From the IMG/VR virus record IMGVR_UViG_3300007760_001422, positions 62,001-126,000 of that record: a DNA stretch of 64,000 nucleotides; one strand, written 5' to 3'. The notes below the pieces were generated by a model. The model was given only the letters and a program-made list of their open reading frames with translations, was not told the origin of the DNA and searched no databases. Positions 45,680-54,494 of this stretch are shown here, piece after piece. Source of the stretch: a virus. Each line of letters begins with the position of its first letter. Positions within the stretch are counted from its first letter, which is position 1. A program made the translations under genes and the position numbers.

Positions 45680-46781
45680 TTTTCTTTCCTTTAAAGTACT
45701 CGAATATAGATTTTATCACATAATCTTGTTGTTCTTTAGTTAACATATAAGAAGATGGCAATGATATCCCCCTATTATAGATATTTTTGCTAACAGGGCA
45801 AACATTAACTTTAAACACACCCTTGTAGCAAGGTTGCATGTGCAGTGGGTGGAAAAATATTCTTGTGCCTATGTTTTTAGATTTTAAATATTCAATCAAC
45901 TCATCTCGATAATCTGTCATAAAAGAGGTAAACCAAAAAACTGGTCTTGTCTTTGGATCAATATATACTGGTTTAAAATATTCTTTAATTGGTTCAAGCT
46001 CTTTAACATATTTGTCATGTATTTTTCGTTTCTTTTTTATTATCTTATCCAACTTATGTAATTGAGATATGCCAATCGCTGCTTGCATTTCTGTAAAACA
46101 AAAATTATACCCTATATGATCATGAATAAAAACACCTTTTCCATCTCTTCCATGGTTTTTTAATCTATAGCATGCCTTTGCCAGTTCGTCATCATCTGTT
46201 ATGATAACACCACCCTCTCCACAAGTAATAGTCTTGTTTCCATAAAATGATAAAATTCCCATATCTCCATATGTGCCAACATGCTTTTTATTATAAAAAA
46301 CACCAACACCTTGAGCGGCATCTTCTATAACCTTTAAAGAATATTTCGATGCCAGCTGCATTAAAATCCCCATTTCAGCACTTTGGCCATAAAGATGCAC
46401 CGGCATTATTGCCTTTGTTTTATTTGTAATAAGTTTCTCTACCTTGGAGATATTAATGCAGAAAGTATCTTTTCTGACATCGCAAAAAACAGGAGTGGCG
46501 CCAGCCATTATAACTGCATTTGCAGTTGCGATAAAGGTCATATCTGGTACTATTACTTCGTCGCCCGGGCCGACGCCTATAGCCTTAAGACAGCTATACA
46601 GTGCGACTGTGCCATTTGTCATGGCAATTGCGTGTTTGGAGCCTGTAAGTTTCCTTATAAGTGCTTCAAACTCTTTTGTAAGCTCATTTTCAGTGACATA
46701 GGTAGAATCGATAACTCTTTTAAGCTGAATCAACTCTTTCTCGTCAATCCATGGCTCAATCTGCGGTATATAATCCTTCAT
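45672..46781 (-). CDS. DegT-family aminotransferase, perosamine-synthetase-like
   Basis: 369 residues from ATG 46781; a GTG at 46811 is open but lacks a ribosome site. LSFYGNKTITCGEGGVIIT contains the PLP lysine (residue 183 from this start). NGTVALYSCLKAIGVGPGDE, PDMTFIATANA, PVHLYGQSAEM and VIEDAAQGVG are typical. The FYGNKTIT-x-GEGG wording is characteristic of GDP-perosamine synthase (Per/RfbE), which aminates the Gmd product at C4. Another 4-amino-sugar (for example a QdtB- or LegC-type acceptor) cannot be excluded. Overlap with the upstream small gene is 26 bases. Confidence 0.87.
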   Translation of the reverse strand: MKDYIPQIEPWIDEKELIQLKRVIDSTYVTENELTKEFEALIRKLTGSKHAIAMTNGTVALYSCLKAIGVGPGDEVIVPDMTFIATANAVIMAGATPVFCDVRKDTFCINISKVEKLITNKTKAIMPVHLYGQSAEMGILMQLASKYSLKVIEDAAQGVGVFYNKKHVGTYGDMGILSFYGNKTITCGEGGVIITDDDELAKACYRLKNHGRDGKGVFIHDHIGYNFCFTEMQAAIGISQLHKLDKIIKKKRKIHDKYVKELEPIKEYFKPVYIDPKTRPVFWFTSFMTDYRDELIEYLKSKNIGTRIFFHPLHMQPCYKGVFKVNVCPVSKNIYNRGISLPSSYMLTKEQQDYVIKSIFEYFKGKKND

Positions 46782-47142
46782 AAGATTTTTGTTCTTTGAC
46801 CAAGGAGTCACAATGATTGTTTATTTTATTTTTAATTAAAAACCTTTGATCATTCAACTTTGCATCAAGCCTTGCGTGCTGAACAAAGGTTTCATCAAAA
46901 TCTTTGTTTTTTTCTTTTAGTCGGATGACATCTTCAGTGTCCCATAATTTTTCATTGACTTCTTTTAGCTGTTCAATATATTCTTTAGGTACTTCTACTG
47001 CACCTTCTTTTAGGGCGTCACTCAAAAGTAAAAGTTCTGTCTCTATATGTTGTAGCTTTGCTTTATTTTTTATTTTTTCTTGTTTAATTTTTAGGATGGT
47101 GATCTTATCTACCACTTCTCCAACTGATACATCAATTTTCAT
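46756..47142 (-). CDS. DUF6165-like coiled-coil protein
   Basis: 128 residues beginning MKIDVSVGEVVDKITILKIK, the pattern I know from a small uncharacterised family (DUF6165) found in polysaccharide gene clusters. It is predicted to be almost entirely helical, with heptads at residues 20-60 and 75-110. No enzyme motif is seen. It may be a structural partner of a glycosyltransferase; position is the only support. Confidence 0.7.
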   Translation of the reverse strand: MKIDVSVGEVVDKITILKIKQEKIKNKAKLQHIETELLLLSDALKEGAVEVPKEYIEQLKEVNEKLWDTEDVIRLKEKNKDFDETFVQHARLDAKLNDQRFLIKNKINNHCDSLVKEQKSYEGLYTAD

Positions 47143-48013
47143 AAACGCTCTTTATACTCTCTATGTGTGTCTTTGCTCGTAAAAAGTTTTCTACATTGCT
47201 AAAATCAAAATCCATGTTTTTGATGCGATTAAAGAACGTATCATTTATTTGCTCCCACGAATCAACAAAGATTCCCGGAAGTTTATAATATTCAAAAACC
47301 TTTTTAATCGTTGAATCCTTCATTATTGGTACGCTTCCAACTAATAAAGACTCATAGTTTCTATGCGTGTCTGGACCCGAGCCCTCCAAACAAATTATAA
47401 ATTTATAACAATCCATGGTCTTTAAATATTTTTCAATAACCATTTTTTCACTTTGCGATGTTACAAAGCTCAAATTGTTTAAATACTTCAAAGACTCTGC
47501 TCTATTTGGATTTGTATTGACAGTGTGATATGGCAGGAAAACAAGCTCTTCCTTATCTTCAATTTGTTTTCTTTCTAGTCTACACCTATTGAGCACTGCT
47601 TGATTGCCGCCGACGCGGGCTGGTTCTTCAAAACCAATTGGCAAAGGAACAATTTTTTCATTTTCAATATCGGGGGGGTTTGTGCAATACCATTTTTTAA
47701 GTTTTGGGTTGTTAAGGATTTCCTTATAAGCATCTCCCCCATCTCTTCCAATATGAAAAGAGGAATTACCAGTAACAAGACTAAAATTACAATCAATCAT
47801 CGGCATGTAGCCCTGTCTAAACGTATCATTAACTATAAAGTCTGTTTTCACAAAGATAACATCGTTCTGTTCCACATCTAAAGGATCAAACGGTTCGTGT
47901 TCGTGTAGCCTTTTTACTCCCCACCCTTCGTAAAATTTCTCTGACGCGTCTAGAGCGTGGTTTGTTGCTAGCGGCAAAAAATTATAACATATTAAAAAGT
48001 CATTATTTACCAT
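47132..48013 (-). CDS. Exostosin-like glycosyltransferase
   Basis: 293 residues from ATG 48013, which overlaps the previous gene by seven bases; a GTG five codons upstream is also in frame. The C-terminal ICLEGSGPDTHRNYESLLVG followed by SVPIMKDSTIKKVF has the pattern of GT-B exostosin (GT47) or GT10-like donors: E/R pair, NYE, then xVP(I/V). The N-terminal half lacks a clear motif. A cytoplasmic glycosyltransferase is likely; the donor is unknown. Confidence 0.65.
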   Translation of the reverse strand: MVNNDFLICYNFLPLATNHALDASEKFYEGWGVKRLHEHEPFDPLDVEQNDVIFVKTDFIVNDTFRQGYMPMIDCNFSLVTGNSSFHIGRDGGDAYKEILNNPKLKKWYCTNPPDIENEKIVPLPIGFEEPARVGGNQAVLNRCRLERKQIEDKEELVFLPYHTVNTNPNRAESLKYLNNLSFVTSQSEKMVIEKYLKTMDCYKFIICLEGSGPDTHRNYESLLVGSVPIMKDSTIKKVFEYYKLPGIFVDSWEQINDTFFNRIKNMDFDFSNVENFLRAKTHIESIKSVYEN

Positions 48014-49401
48014 GTCACTTCTTTCCACTCTTTCTGTGTACTGTTTCCTAAATAGGATGATGCGCCATCTCTAAAATTATGAAAATAAAGCTTTCCTTTG
48101 GTGTCCAAGGTTTCTACCAGCGATCTAAAACAACTTTCCATACAATGTATTTGTTTTGCATTTTCTAACAACTCGCAAAAATGAAATAAATTTTCACTCA
48201 TATCATTTCTTATTATCTTTACGTCTTCAGAACAAAATTCTTTGATTTTCTCTTCGGTTATCTCAAAACCACGGGCGGAATCATCATGTACAAAAACATA
48301 TTCTTGCCCTTCTGGATTTAGTTTTTTCAACAATCTGTTTTCTTCTGCAGGTTCTCTTTCGAAATGAAATCTATTAAACCGTTCCTTATAATTTAAACCA
48401 ACTTGTTTATAAAATATTTCTGCACAACCCATTTTAAGTTCTTTTTCTTTTCCCCATGGATAATTCTCATGGCCGATGCGGAGAAATTTTACATATTTGT
48501 CTTGTGAAGCTTTTTCCATATATTCTTTAATTTCTTCGTATTCATTGGCTCCGGGGATTTCTATTACTTCTATTTTAGGCTCATCGCGATACATAAATTC
48601 AATTAAGGAGAAATATTTCTTCTTGGCAAATACGTGCACCTTATCGAACCTATAATCGTTTAAATATAACCTAGTCATTCCATTACAATCAATATGATCC
48701 CCCAAGCCTAGGTGGGTGTGCAAATAAAGCTCATTAGAAGAGGCATTAATTACCCGTTCGAGAGCCTGATCGTGCTCTTCCACTGGATTGTCGTTTTCAT
48801 CAAAAACGCGGCCAACAAAATCTAACCCTTCTCGCTTGGAGGGAAACCCTCTACCAAAAAAGAACTCGTCATGGATCATAACGTCTTCTGGAGAGATAAT
48901 TGGTTGTATCACATTCATAAAAAATTCATAATCTGTGCCATATTTATCTACAGCCCCATGTCCTTCTATTAATTTTTTTATGTTCGGAATAGTGCCTTTT
49001 TTGGCACCCCACATGCCGCCTAAAATCGGAAACTGATGATAAGGGTGGTCCCTCATGATGTGGAATGTTAGGTCACTAGCCTCCCATTCATCTACTGCAT
49101 GGCGCTCTCTTAAACTAATTCTAGAATCTGTGTCTCTAGAAATAAAGATATCGACATCTTCTTCAGATGCCGGCTCGAACCTCCAAAACATTGATTTCCA
49201 GTCACCTATTTCATTCTTTTTAACAACCTCCACATTCTCAAATTCTTCCAATTGTGTAATTATATTAACAGGGACGGTAGCATCAACATAAAATCTGCAC
49301 TTCCATTCCGGATATATCTCTTGTGCTAATTTTGCATTTTTAATGGCACCTACAGTATATTTTGGATCGACACCCCATAGTGAAAAAGTTATTAATTTCA
49401 T
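48007..49401 (-). CDS. Two-domain glycosyltransferase (GT-A plus heptosyltransferase-like domain)
   Basis: 464 residues. Residues 1-215 start MKLITFSLWGVDPKYTVGAI and contain FISRDTDSRISLRER near residue 90, with a DxD-type DTD. Residues from about 225 begin LHTHLGLGDHIDCNGMTRLY, the GLGDxI start of heptosyltransferase-like GT-B proteins, and end near SCFRSLVETL. This looks like a natural fusion of two transfer activities that would add two sugars in sequence, although the second domain may be non-catalytic. The ATG follows the stop of the next gene's reading frame by overlap with the 657-residue GT gene. Confidence 0.68.
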   Translation of the reverse strand: MKLITFSLWGVDPKYTVGAIKNAKLAQEIYPEWKCRFYVDATVPVNIITQLEEFENVEVVKKNEIGDWKSMFWRFEPASEEDVDIFISRDTDSRISLRERHAVDEWEASDLTFHIMRDHPYHQFPILGGMWGAKKGTIPNIKKLIEGHGAVDKYGTDYEFFMNVIQPIISPEDVMIHDEFFFGRGFPSKREGLDFVGRVFDENDNPVEEHDQALERVINASSNELYLHTHLGLGDHIDCNGMTRLYLNDYRFDKVHVFAKKKYFSLIEFMYRDEPKIEVIEIPGANEYEEIKEYMEKASQDKYVKFLRIGHENYPWGKEKELKMGCAEIFYKQVGLNYKERFNRFHFEREPAEENRLLKKLNPEGQEYVFVHDDSARGFEITEEKIKEFCSEDVKIIRNDMSENLFHFCELLENAKQIHCMESCFRSLVETLDTKGKLYFHNFRDGASSYLGNSTQKEWKEVTW

Positions 49402-51371
49402 GCTGCTACATGCTCCACTGATTTAGATGAGTATTCATTAAACACTTTCTTCTCCTCTTCCTGTTTCCAATCAAAATTTTCTGGATTTGTTGAAATCCCT
49501 GTCGGATTAAAATAATATAATCCTAAAATCTTATCGATCTTTTTAAACACTGAACCTTTCGAGGCGGCGCGCAGCCACATCTCCCAGTCCCCTGCTGAAC
49601 GATATGAGGTATCGAAAAAGCCAAATTTTTCATGAACCGTTTTTCTCCACATTGGATTGCTATGTGGCATGTTTACCATTTTTAGTTTATCATATGAAAA
49701 CTGTGGGAAATTATATCTTTTCCCATTCGAACTATTTTTATCAAACGTTTCATTTGGCTGATCTGTGATGAAGAGATCTGCGTAAACCAATTCAACTTCT
49801 GGGTTCATATAAAGTTCTTTTGCGTGTAGTTCTAAACTATTGATGGCCTTTCGATCATCTAAATTCGCATTTGTAAAATATTCGCCGCTAGCTAATTTTA
49901 GCCCAACATTCCACGCCCCATAAATACCCGGGTCTTCATCCAACTTTTCATAAATTATGTTGTCATATTTTTCCATGTACCTTTTGATAACCGTCTCTTC
50001 GTTGCCGGGCGAATTTGCATTAACTAAAATTAATTCACACTTATCAAAAATGGTTTGTTGCGTGATATCTTCTAAAAATGATTCTATGTACTCATCTCCG
50101 TCATAAACGGAAGTAACTATAGAAATTTTAGGTAAATCTTTTTTGTCAACTTTGGTAAGGGTAGAACCATGAACAATTTCTGCAAACTTTTTGTATTGTA
50201 TCTCGTTCGTAAATGTTTTAACTAAATATTTCTGCAAATCTTTAGCTTGTTTTTTAAAACGACCATGGTCTTTGTAAATTTCTCTTAATTTCATTTTATA
50301 GCTACCCTGTTTTGGATAACACCACATGGAATCTGCTTGTATTACGCCATCCCAGACTGCCTCTGGTTGGACCGGAGAAAGATCATATTCTACTTTTGCG
50401 AAACAAGGTCTATTTTTAATTTTTCCAGAGTTCGTCTTTTTCGGCATATATAAGAAATCAACATGACCGCTCCAAGCGGGAGCAACCACTGGTAACCCAT
50501 AATAAGCTGCTTCAAACAATGGAAGTCCAAAACCTTCTCCATGGGCTAATGATACTAATGCTTTGATTTTTGGATGACAATATAGTCCCGCCATTTCTTC
50601 CTCGGTCATATCACCGTGCATCAGATATAATTTGCACTTTCTATCCTTATACTCGGGTGCTTTTAGAAGATTTTTTAATCTTCCTTCTGTGTGAACCAAG
50701 TCCATATTGGAATTGTTGCGCGTATTTAGTTTAACAACCAGACCAACTTCACGGTCAATAAATTCTTCCAAGAACCATCTAATTGTATTATCAATATTTT
50801 TTCTAGGGCCCCATTGAGCCACCACCAAAAAATTAAAGTCTGTTTTTAAATCTATAGAAATATCTGACGGCTCGTATTTTCTGACCGGGTAACCAACTAC
50901 TTCAATTGGAGTTCCGCAGCTAAGTCTTACATGTTGGCCATCCGGGCCAGTGGCGTCATAATATGTATTTTTATATGATTTTTTAGAATGTTCAGAAATT
51001 GTGACAATTTTATCCACCAACATTCCCTTTTCAATCCAAACGGGGGCAATTTTAGTTGTTTCTATTCCCGCAGTGACGCCTATATTTTCAGGTGCTAATT
51101 TTTCCCATTCGTTTGGTATTGTAACCTGCACCGACGTGTCATATCCTAGGCCGTTTTGATTACGAGCAATATGCTTTCTTAAAAGCTCATCGATATAACG
51201 CCTCTCTTCATCATCTTTAAAGATCCAGCCAGTTTGACCCCAATTTGTATTGATCAGATAAACATCAAATTGTTCTTCATATTCTTTTAATGCTCTTAAG
51301 ACGAATCTAGTGTGTTCGCCGTAGCCGCTTCTAGACAAAGCAGGCCCTCGAACTAAAACAGTTTTTTTCAT
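49398..51371 (-). CDS. GT4-GT2 fusion glycosyltransferase
   Basis: 657 residues. The N-terminal 400 residues are a GT-B fold of family 4: GPALSRSGYGEHTRFVLRAL, then LVVAQWGPRKNIDNTIRWFL and SLAHGEGFGLPLFEAAYYG, the E(x7)E donor-site pattern. From about residue 415 a GT2 domain begins: PKISIVTSVYDGDEYIESFL, VNANSPGNEET, NANLDDRK (DD pair) and WEMWLRAASKG. The two domains may add successive residues of a repeating unit. The gene is coupled to both neighbours by 4-base overlaps. No membrane helix is visible. Confidence 0.88.
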   Translation of the reverse strand: MKKTVLVRGPALSRSGYGEHTRFVLRALKEYEEQFDVYLINTNWGQTGWIFKDDEERRYIDELLRKHIARNQNGLGYDTSVQVTIPNEWEKLAPENIGVTAGIETTKIAPVWIEKGMLVDKIVTISEHSKKSYKNTYYDATGPDGQHVRLSCGTPIEVVGYPVRKYEPSDISIDLKTDFNFLVVAQWGPRKNIDNTIRWFLEEFIDREVGLVVKLNTRNNSNMDLVHTEGRLKNLLKAPEYKDRKCKLYLMHGDMTEEEMAGLYCHPKIKALVSLAHGEGFGLPLFEAAYYGLPVVAPAWSGHVDFLYMPKKTNSGKIKNRPCFAKVEYDLSPVQPEAVWDGVIQADSMWCYPKQGSYKMKLREIYKDHGRFKKQAKDLQKYLVKTFTNEIQYKKFAEIVHGSTLTKVDKKDLPKISIVTSVYDGDEYIESFLEDITQQTIFDKCELILVNANSPGNEETVIKRYMEKYDNIIYEKLDEDPGIYGAWNVGLKLASGEYFTNANLDDRKAINSLELHAKELYMNPEVELVYADLFITDQPNETFDKNSSNGKRYNFPQFSYDKLKMVNMPHSNPMWRKTVHEKFGFFDTSYRSAGDWEMWLRAASKGSVFKKIDKILGLYYFNPTGISTNPENFDWKQEEEKKVFNEYSSKSVEHVAA

Positions 51372-52630
51372 GCTACTTCCTTAAAATGCCAAGCTTGGTA
51401 ATTCTTTCTTTCAGACCAAGAGCCGTGTTCTTCATATACTTTGAGAAGGATTTCTTCCCAACTTTTACAAAAGTTTTCATAATTATAATTTTTCATGACA
51501 TGCTCCCTTCCAAGCTGGCCCAGCTTTTCGCGCTCTTCGCTTGTCATATTATAGATTTCTAATAATCCATTGACCACTGATTCTTCTGATAGCCTGTCTT
51601 CATATATCCACGGTATTTCTTGGGAGCCAATTATCGCTTTAGAATCGGGCTCTAAACCAATACCAAAATACTTTTCTCCATCAGTGACTTGTTCCTGCAG
51701 ACCGCCAGTCATATTGACCATTATTGGTGTTCCACAAGCCAAAGATTCAAAGGTCGCCAGCCCAAAACCTTCAGCGTCAGATATATTAATCGTGCAATCT
51801 GCCATATTATAAATCATCGCCAAATGTTCCATGGGTAATTTTTCTCTAGATAAAAGCACCTGACCGTCTGAAAGCTTTAAAAAATCCAATATTGCTACCA
51901 GATCTTGGCCGTTATGATCTTTGGGTTCAGTGTGCATGATCAAACATGCCTTGTCGTGCCCAACAATGTCTAAAAACTTTTTAAACCAAAATATTAAACT
52001 GCCCGATTGTTTTCGGCGTGCATTTCTATTGTTCCAAACAAAAACCACCTTATCAGAATTTTCTGGGCCCAAGTGTTCGTTTCTAAAGTTTTCAACATCT
52101 TCTTTTGGGTACGGCTTATAAACATCTGTATTGACAGAATGTGGCAAATAAACAGATTTAACGTCTGGTGATACTTTTTGAACTATATCATGTGTTACTT
52201 TCGATATACAAGCAATCAAGTCGTTGCTGTCATAAAAGGGTTTATTGAAATGTGGAGGGGGATAATTGTCCCAAACATGATAATATACCATTGGCATAAG
52301 TGGTCTAATTTCATTTTCCATACCCCATAACCAGCCCCAAAATCTTGGATCGGTCATAAACCACAGCATATCCGGCTTTTGAGTTCGAATCGCAGAACGA
52401 ATCATGTCAGGGTTTCCATATCCATCAACAGGATATATTAGCCAATCTTCTCCCCACTCATCAGTTTGAACAGGTGTATAATCATTATGTTTTACTGCGC
52501 CAGCAAAGCTTATAAAGCTAAATTTCCCTGTTTTAAGTAGAGCATCAATCATGTATCTACTTTGTGTTCCAACGCCAGACGGTGATAGTGGGTGATCACT
52601 CAACGTTAATATTTTAATCTTTTTATCCAC
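51368..52630 (-). CDS. Glycosyltransferase family 4 protein
   Basis: 420 residues, GT-B fold: the N-terminal LTLSDHPLSPSGVGTQSRYM, and in the C-terminal half VVFVWNNRNARRKQ and ISDAEGFGLATFESLACGTP (EGFG...E donor site). The protein is the first gene transcribed in the glycan cassette, 10 nt downstream of the PD-(D/E)XK gene. The donor sugar is unknown. The start ATG 52630 follows AGAGG with a normal spacing. Confidence 0.88.
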   Translation of the reverse strand: MDKKIKILTLSDHPLSPSGVGTQSRYMIDALLKTGKFSFISFAGAVKHNDYTPVQTDEWGEDWLIYPVDGYGNPDMIRSAIRTQKPDMLWFMTDPRFWGWLWGMENEIRPLMPMVYYHVWDNYPPPHFNKPFYDSNDLIACISKVTHDIVQKVSPDVKSVYLPHSVNTDVYKPYPKEDVENFRNEHLGPENSDKVVFVWNNRNARRKQSGSLIFWFKKFLDIVGHDKACLIMHTEPKDHNGQDLVAILDFLKLSDGQVLLSREKLPMEHLAMIYNMADCTINISDAEGFGLATFESLACGTPIMVNMTGGLQEQVTDGEKYFGIGLEPDSKAIIGSQEIPWIYEDRLSEESVVNGLLEIYNMTSEEREKLGQLGREHVMKNYNYENFCKSWEEILLKVYEEHGSWSERKNYQAWHFKEVA

Positions 52631-52639
52631 GGATACCTC

Positions 52640-53425
52640 TTATGTGCAATGTTGGGTGTTGAAAAAATCACACCCAGTACAGGATAACCTGTTTTTTATA
52701 TATCTTTTTTCATTAATATTATAAAGCGCTTTTTCCAATAATTTAATAGCATTTTGTGTTTTTATTTTTCCGCTCGAAACTCTGAATAATTCTGCGTTGT
52801 TTTTCTTTGCCGTTCTCTTAAGAAGTGCAAAATGAGTTTCTATCTTGTCTGGATCTATGCCATGTTTTATCGCAAAGAACTTTTTATAAAGAGTTAGCTG
52901 ATATGTTGTTATTTTCTCTGTTTTTCTTTTTGCGTCCCAGCCCCAAGAACAACTTTTCCAATCAATAATGTGATATTTTCCATCTTTGGTTTTTAGGACC
53001 AAATCTATATACCCTTTAAAATCGTGATGATTGGTGTTGCTGTCAATTAAATCCCCAATTGGTTCATAAATTTTTTCTTCAACGGCGACGACCTCGTATT
53101 CATCAAAATAATCTTCTAGTGCTGGTAAAATATATTTAGTTAAGGGTGTGCCCTGTTCTCGCATACTATTGACTAGCCCTTCTCGTATGGGCACGTCAGA
53201 GGGTAGTGTTTTAATTTCTTGTGCAAACCTCTCTAAAAAGTATTCTGGGGCTTCTTCTTCTTTTATGACTGCTTGCACTAGTGCCTCACACACACTGTGA
53301 ATGGCAGTTCCAAAGGCTGTAAATTCATTGCCTTTAAAGCCCTTAATTTTTTCGATATTATTTAATTTGTGGTACCAAGAACACTTGTTCCAATTTTTTA
53401 GTTCTGAAAAGGATATATGGGGCAT
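52640..53425 (-). CDS. PD-(D/E)XK nuclease, RecB/Cas4-like
   Basis: 261 residues starting behind AGAGG at ATG 53425. Motifs: ISFSELKNWNKCSWYHKL at the N-terminus, GTAIHSVCE (catalytic Glu), FKGYIDLVLKTKDGKYHIID followed by WKS (the D ... D-x-K core, here IDxK with WKS) and TYQLTLY. Cys14 (NKC), and CTGC plus a final C at the C-terminus, could hold an iron-sulphur cluster as in Cas4/AddB. In cyanophage-like myoviruses such nucleases are thought to process DNA ends in replication or packaging. The fold is clear; partner and role are inferred. Confidence 0.85.
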   Translation of the reverse strand: MPHISFSELKNWNKCSWYHKLNNIEKIKGFKGNEFTAFGTAIHSVCEALVQAVIKEEEAPEYFLERFAQEIKTLPSDVPIREGLVNSMREQGTPLTKYILPALEDYFDEYEVVAVEEKIYEPIGDLIDSNTNHHDFKGYIDLVLKTKDGKYHIIDWKSCSWGWDAKRKTEKITTYQLTLYKKFFAIKHGIDPDKIETHFALLKRTAKKNNAELFRVSSGKIKTQNAIKLLEKALYNINEKRYIKNRLSCTGCDFFNTQHCT

Positions 53426-53436
53426 ACTTACCTCTA

Positions 53437-53796
53437 CTATTTTTTATTAGTCTTCTTTGCAGTATACCTTACTTTTTTCTCGTTGTCAACGTTTTTTTTA
53501 TCTTCTACTTCCTTTTTTGGCTCCGGAGCTTTTTTTGTGGCTTTTGGGGGCCCCACGCGGAAGACCCACGTGCCAACGTTGGCGTTGTATTTTCTTCTAT
53601 TGTTAACCGTTGTATCTTTTACTGTTTGCTTTACTTGAATATTTTTCTCTTTTAAAAGGTCGATTATATTATCTGTACCAAACACTTGGCGGCCTAGGCT
53701 TTTATTCTCATCATAAAAGGGGAGGCTCAACTCGACTGTAACCGTGCCTTCTTCTTTGTTGTGTGTTATAACACTATATTTCTCCAACAAACTCAT
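53437..53796 (-). CDS. Hypothetical protein with basic C-terminal tail (119 aa)
   Basis: I do not recognise this protein. Residues 1-85 are mixed strand and helix (VELSLPFYDENKSLGRQVFG). Residues 85-119 are Lys-rich (KKAPEPKKEVEDKKN...), suggesting an unstructured nucleic-acid-binding tail. It is coupled to the metallopeptidase-like gene by a 4-base overlap and lies 11 nt before the nuclease gene, so a DNA-linked role is possible. Confidence 0.65.
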   Translation of the reverse strand: MSLLEKYSVITHNKEEGTVTVELSLPFYDENKSLGRQVFGTDNIIDLLKEKNIQVKQTVKDTTVNNRRKYNANVGTWVFRVGPPKATKKAPEPKKEVEDKKNVDNEKKVRYTAKKTNKK

Positions 53797-54494
53797 ATTT
53801 CGTATTCTCCTATATCTTCTTTATTGTAATTAGCTATTTGTTCAATTTTATTAAATATTTGTGGACTTATTTTCTTAAGATAGAAGGGATCTCTAATAAA
53901 ATACTCTTCAAAACCATTTGCAAAATATTCTCTCAAAGAAGTTATTCCATAAGGAGACACAAACAACCCTGTAGAGATATTGGCTAATTTTTCATACCCA
54001 ATGCTTTTATATAAAAACTCATCAAATTCTTCTGAATATTCGATGTTCAACATGTCATCTAAATATATCCCGTATGTTTCTGTTTTCAAAAGGCTGTATA
54101 GCCTTTTTCTTTTTCCCAGAAACTCCCCCTCTATCATCCCATCAGAATACAACTCATTCCAAAACGGCTCTTCTATAGAATGTGCCAATTCATGTACGAC
54201 ATCATCAATCAAATCCAGTTCGTCTGATTGGTGATTTGTTACATATATTGCGCCGTCTTTATATAATGCATTAATGTTCCTTTCGTGAAATTCTTCAAAA
54301 TCCCCAATATAAACCGTTTCTACATTATCAAACATATGTGATGGAATCTTTTGTTCTATATAATTGATTACTTTTTTTAAATTAATTTTTTCAATAAAAG
54401 AATCCTTGATAAACATGTATACCTTATTGTGAATCATGAATTCTTTTGCATTTTTTTGAGTTTTTTGTGAGGATTCTTTAATATAGGTCTTCAT
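53793..54494 (-). CDS. Putative zinc metallopeptidase (HExxH, ATLF-like)
   Basis: 233 residues with HELAHSIE (His101, Glu102, His105), the zincin motif. A downstream REYFANGFEEYF (Glu189) stands where the third zinc ligand lies in anthrax-lethal-factor-like peptidases (E-x-F-A-E/N-x-F). The N-terminal 90 residues are helical and charged. There is no signal peptide, so the enzyme would act in the host cytoplasm, perhaps on a host or virion protein. The residues suggest an active peptidase but the substrate is unknown. It overlaps the 106-residue gene upstream by 17 bases. Confidence 0.75.
   Translation of the reverse strand: MKTYIKESSQKTQKNAKEFMIHNKVYMFIKDSFIEKINLKKVINYIEQKIPSHMFDNVETVYIGDFEEFHERNINALYKDGAIYVTNHQSDELDLIDDVVHELAHSIEEPFWNELYSDGMIEGEFLGKRKRLYSLLKTETYGIYLDDMLNIEYSEEFDEFLYKSIGYEKLANISTGLFVSPYGITSLREYFANGFEEYFIRDPFYLKKISPQIFNKIEQIANYNKEDIGEYEI

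Noticed and set aside
46782-46811. GTG start ten codons upstream for the Per-like gene
   Set aside because: There is no ribosome site, it lengthens the overlap with the previous gene, and family members begin near the later ATG.
28845-52630. Bacterial chromosomal O-antigen island rather than phage
   Set aside because: It is flanked directly, without a break, by late sigma/baseplate genes on one side and phage nuclease/PhoH genes on the other, all on the same strand with the same overlap style.
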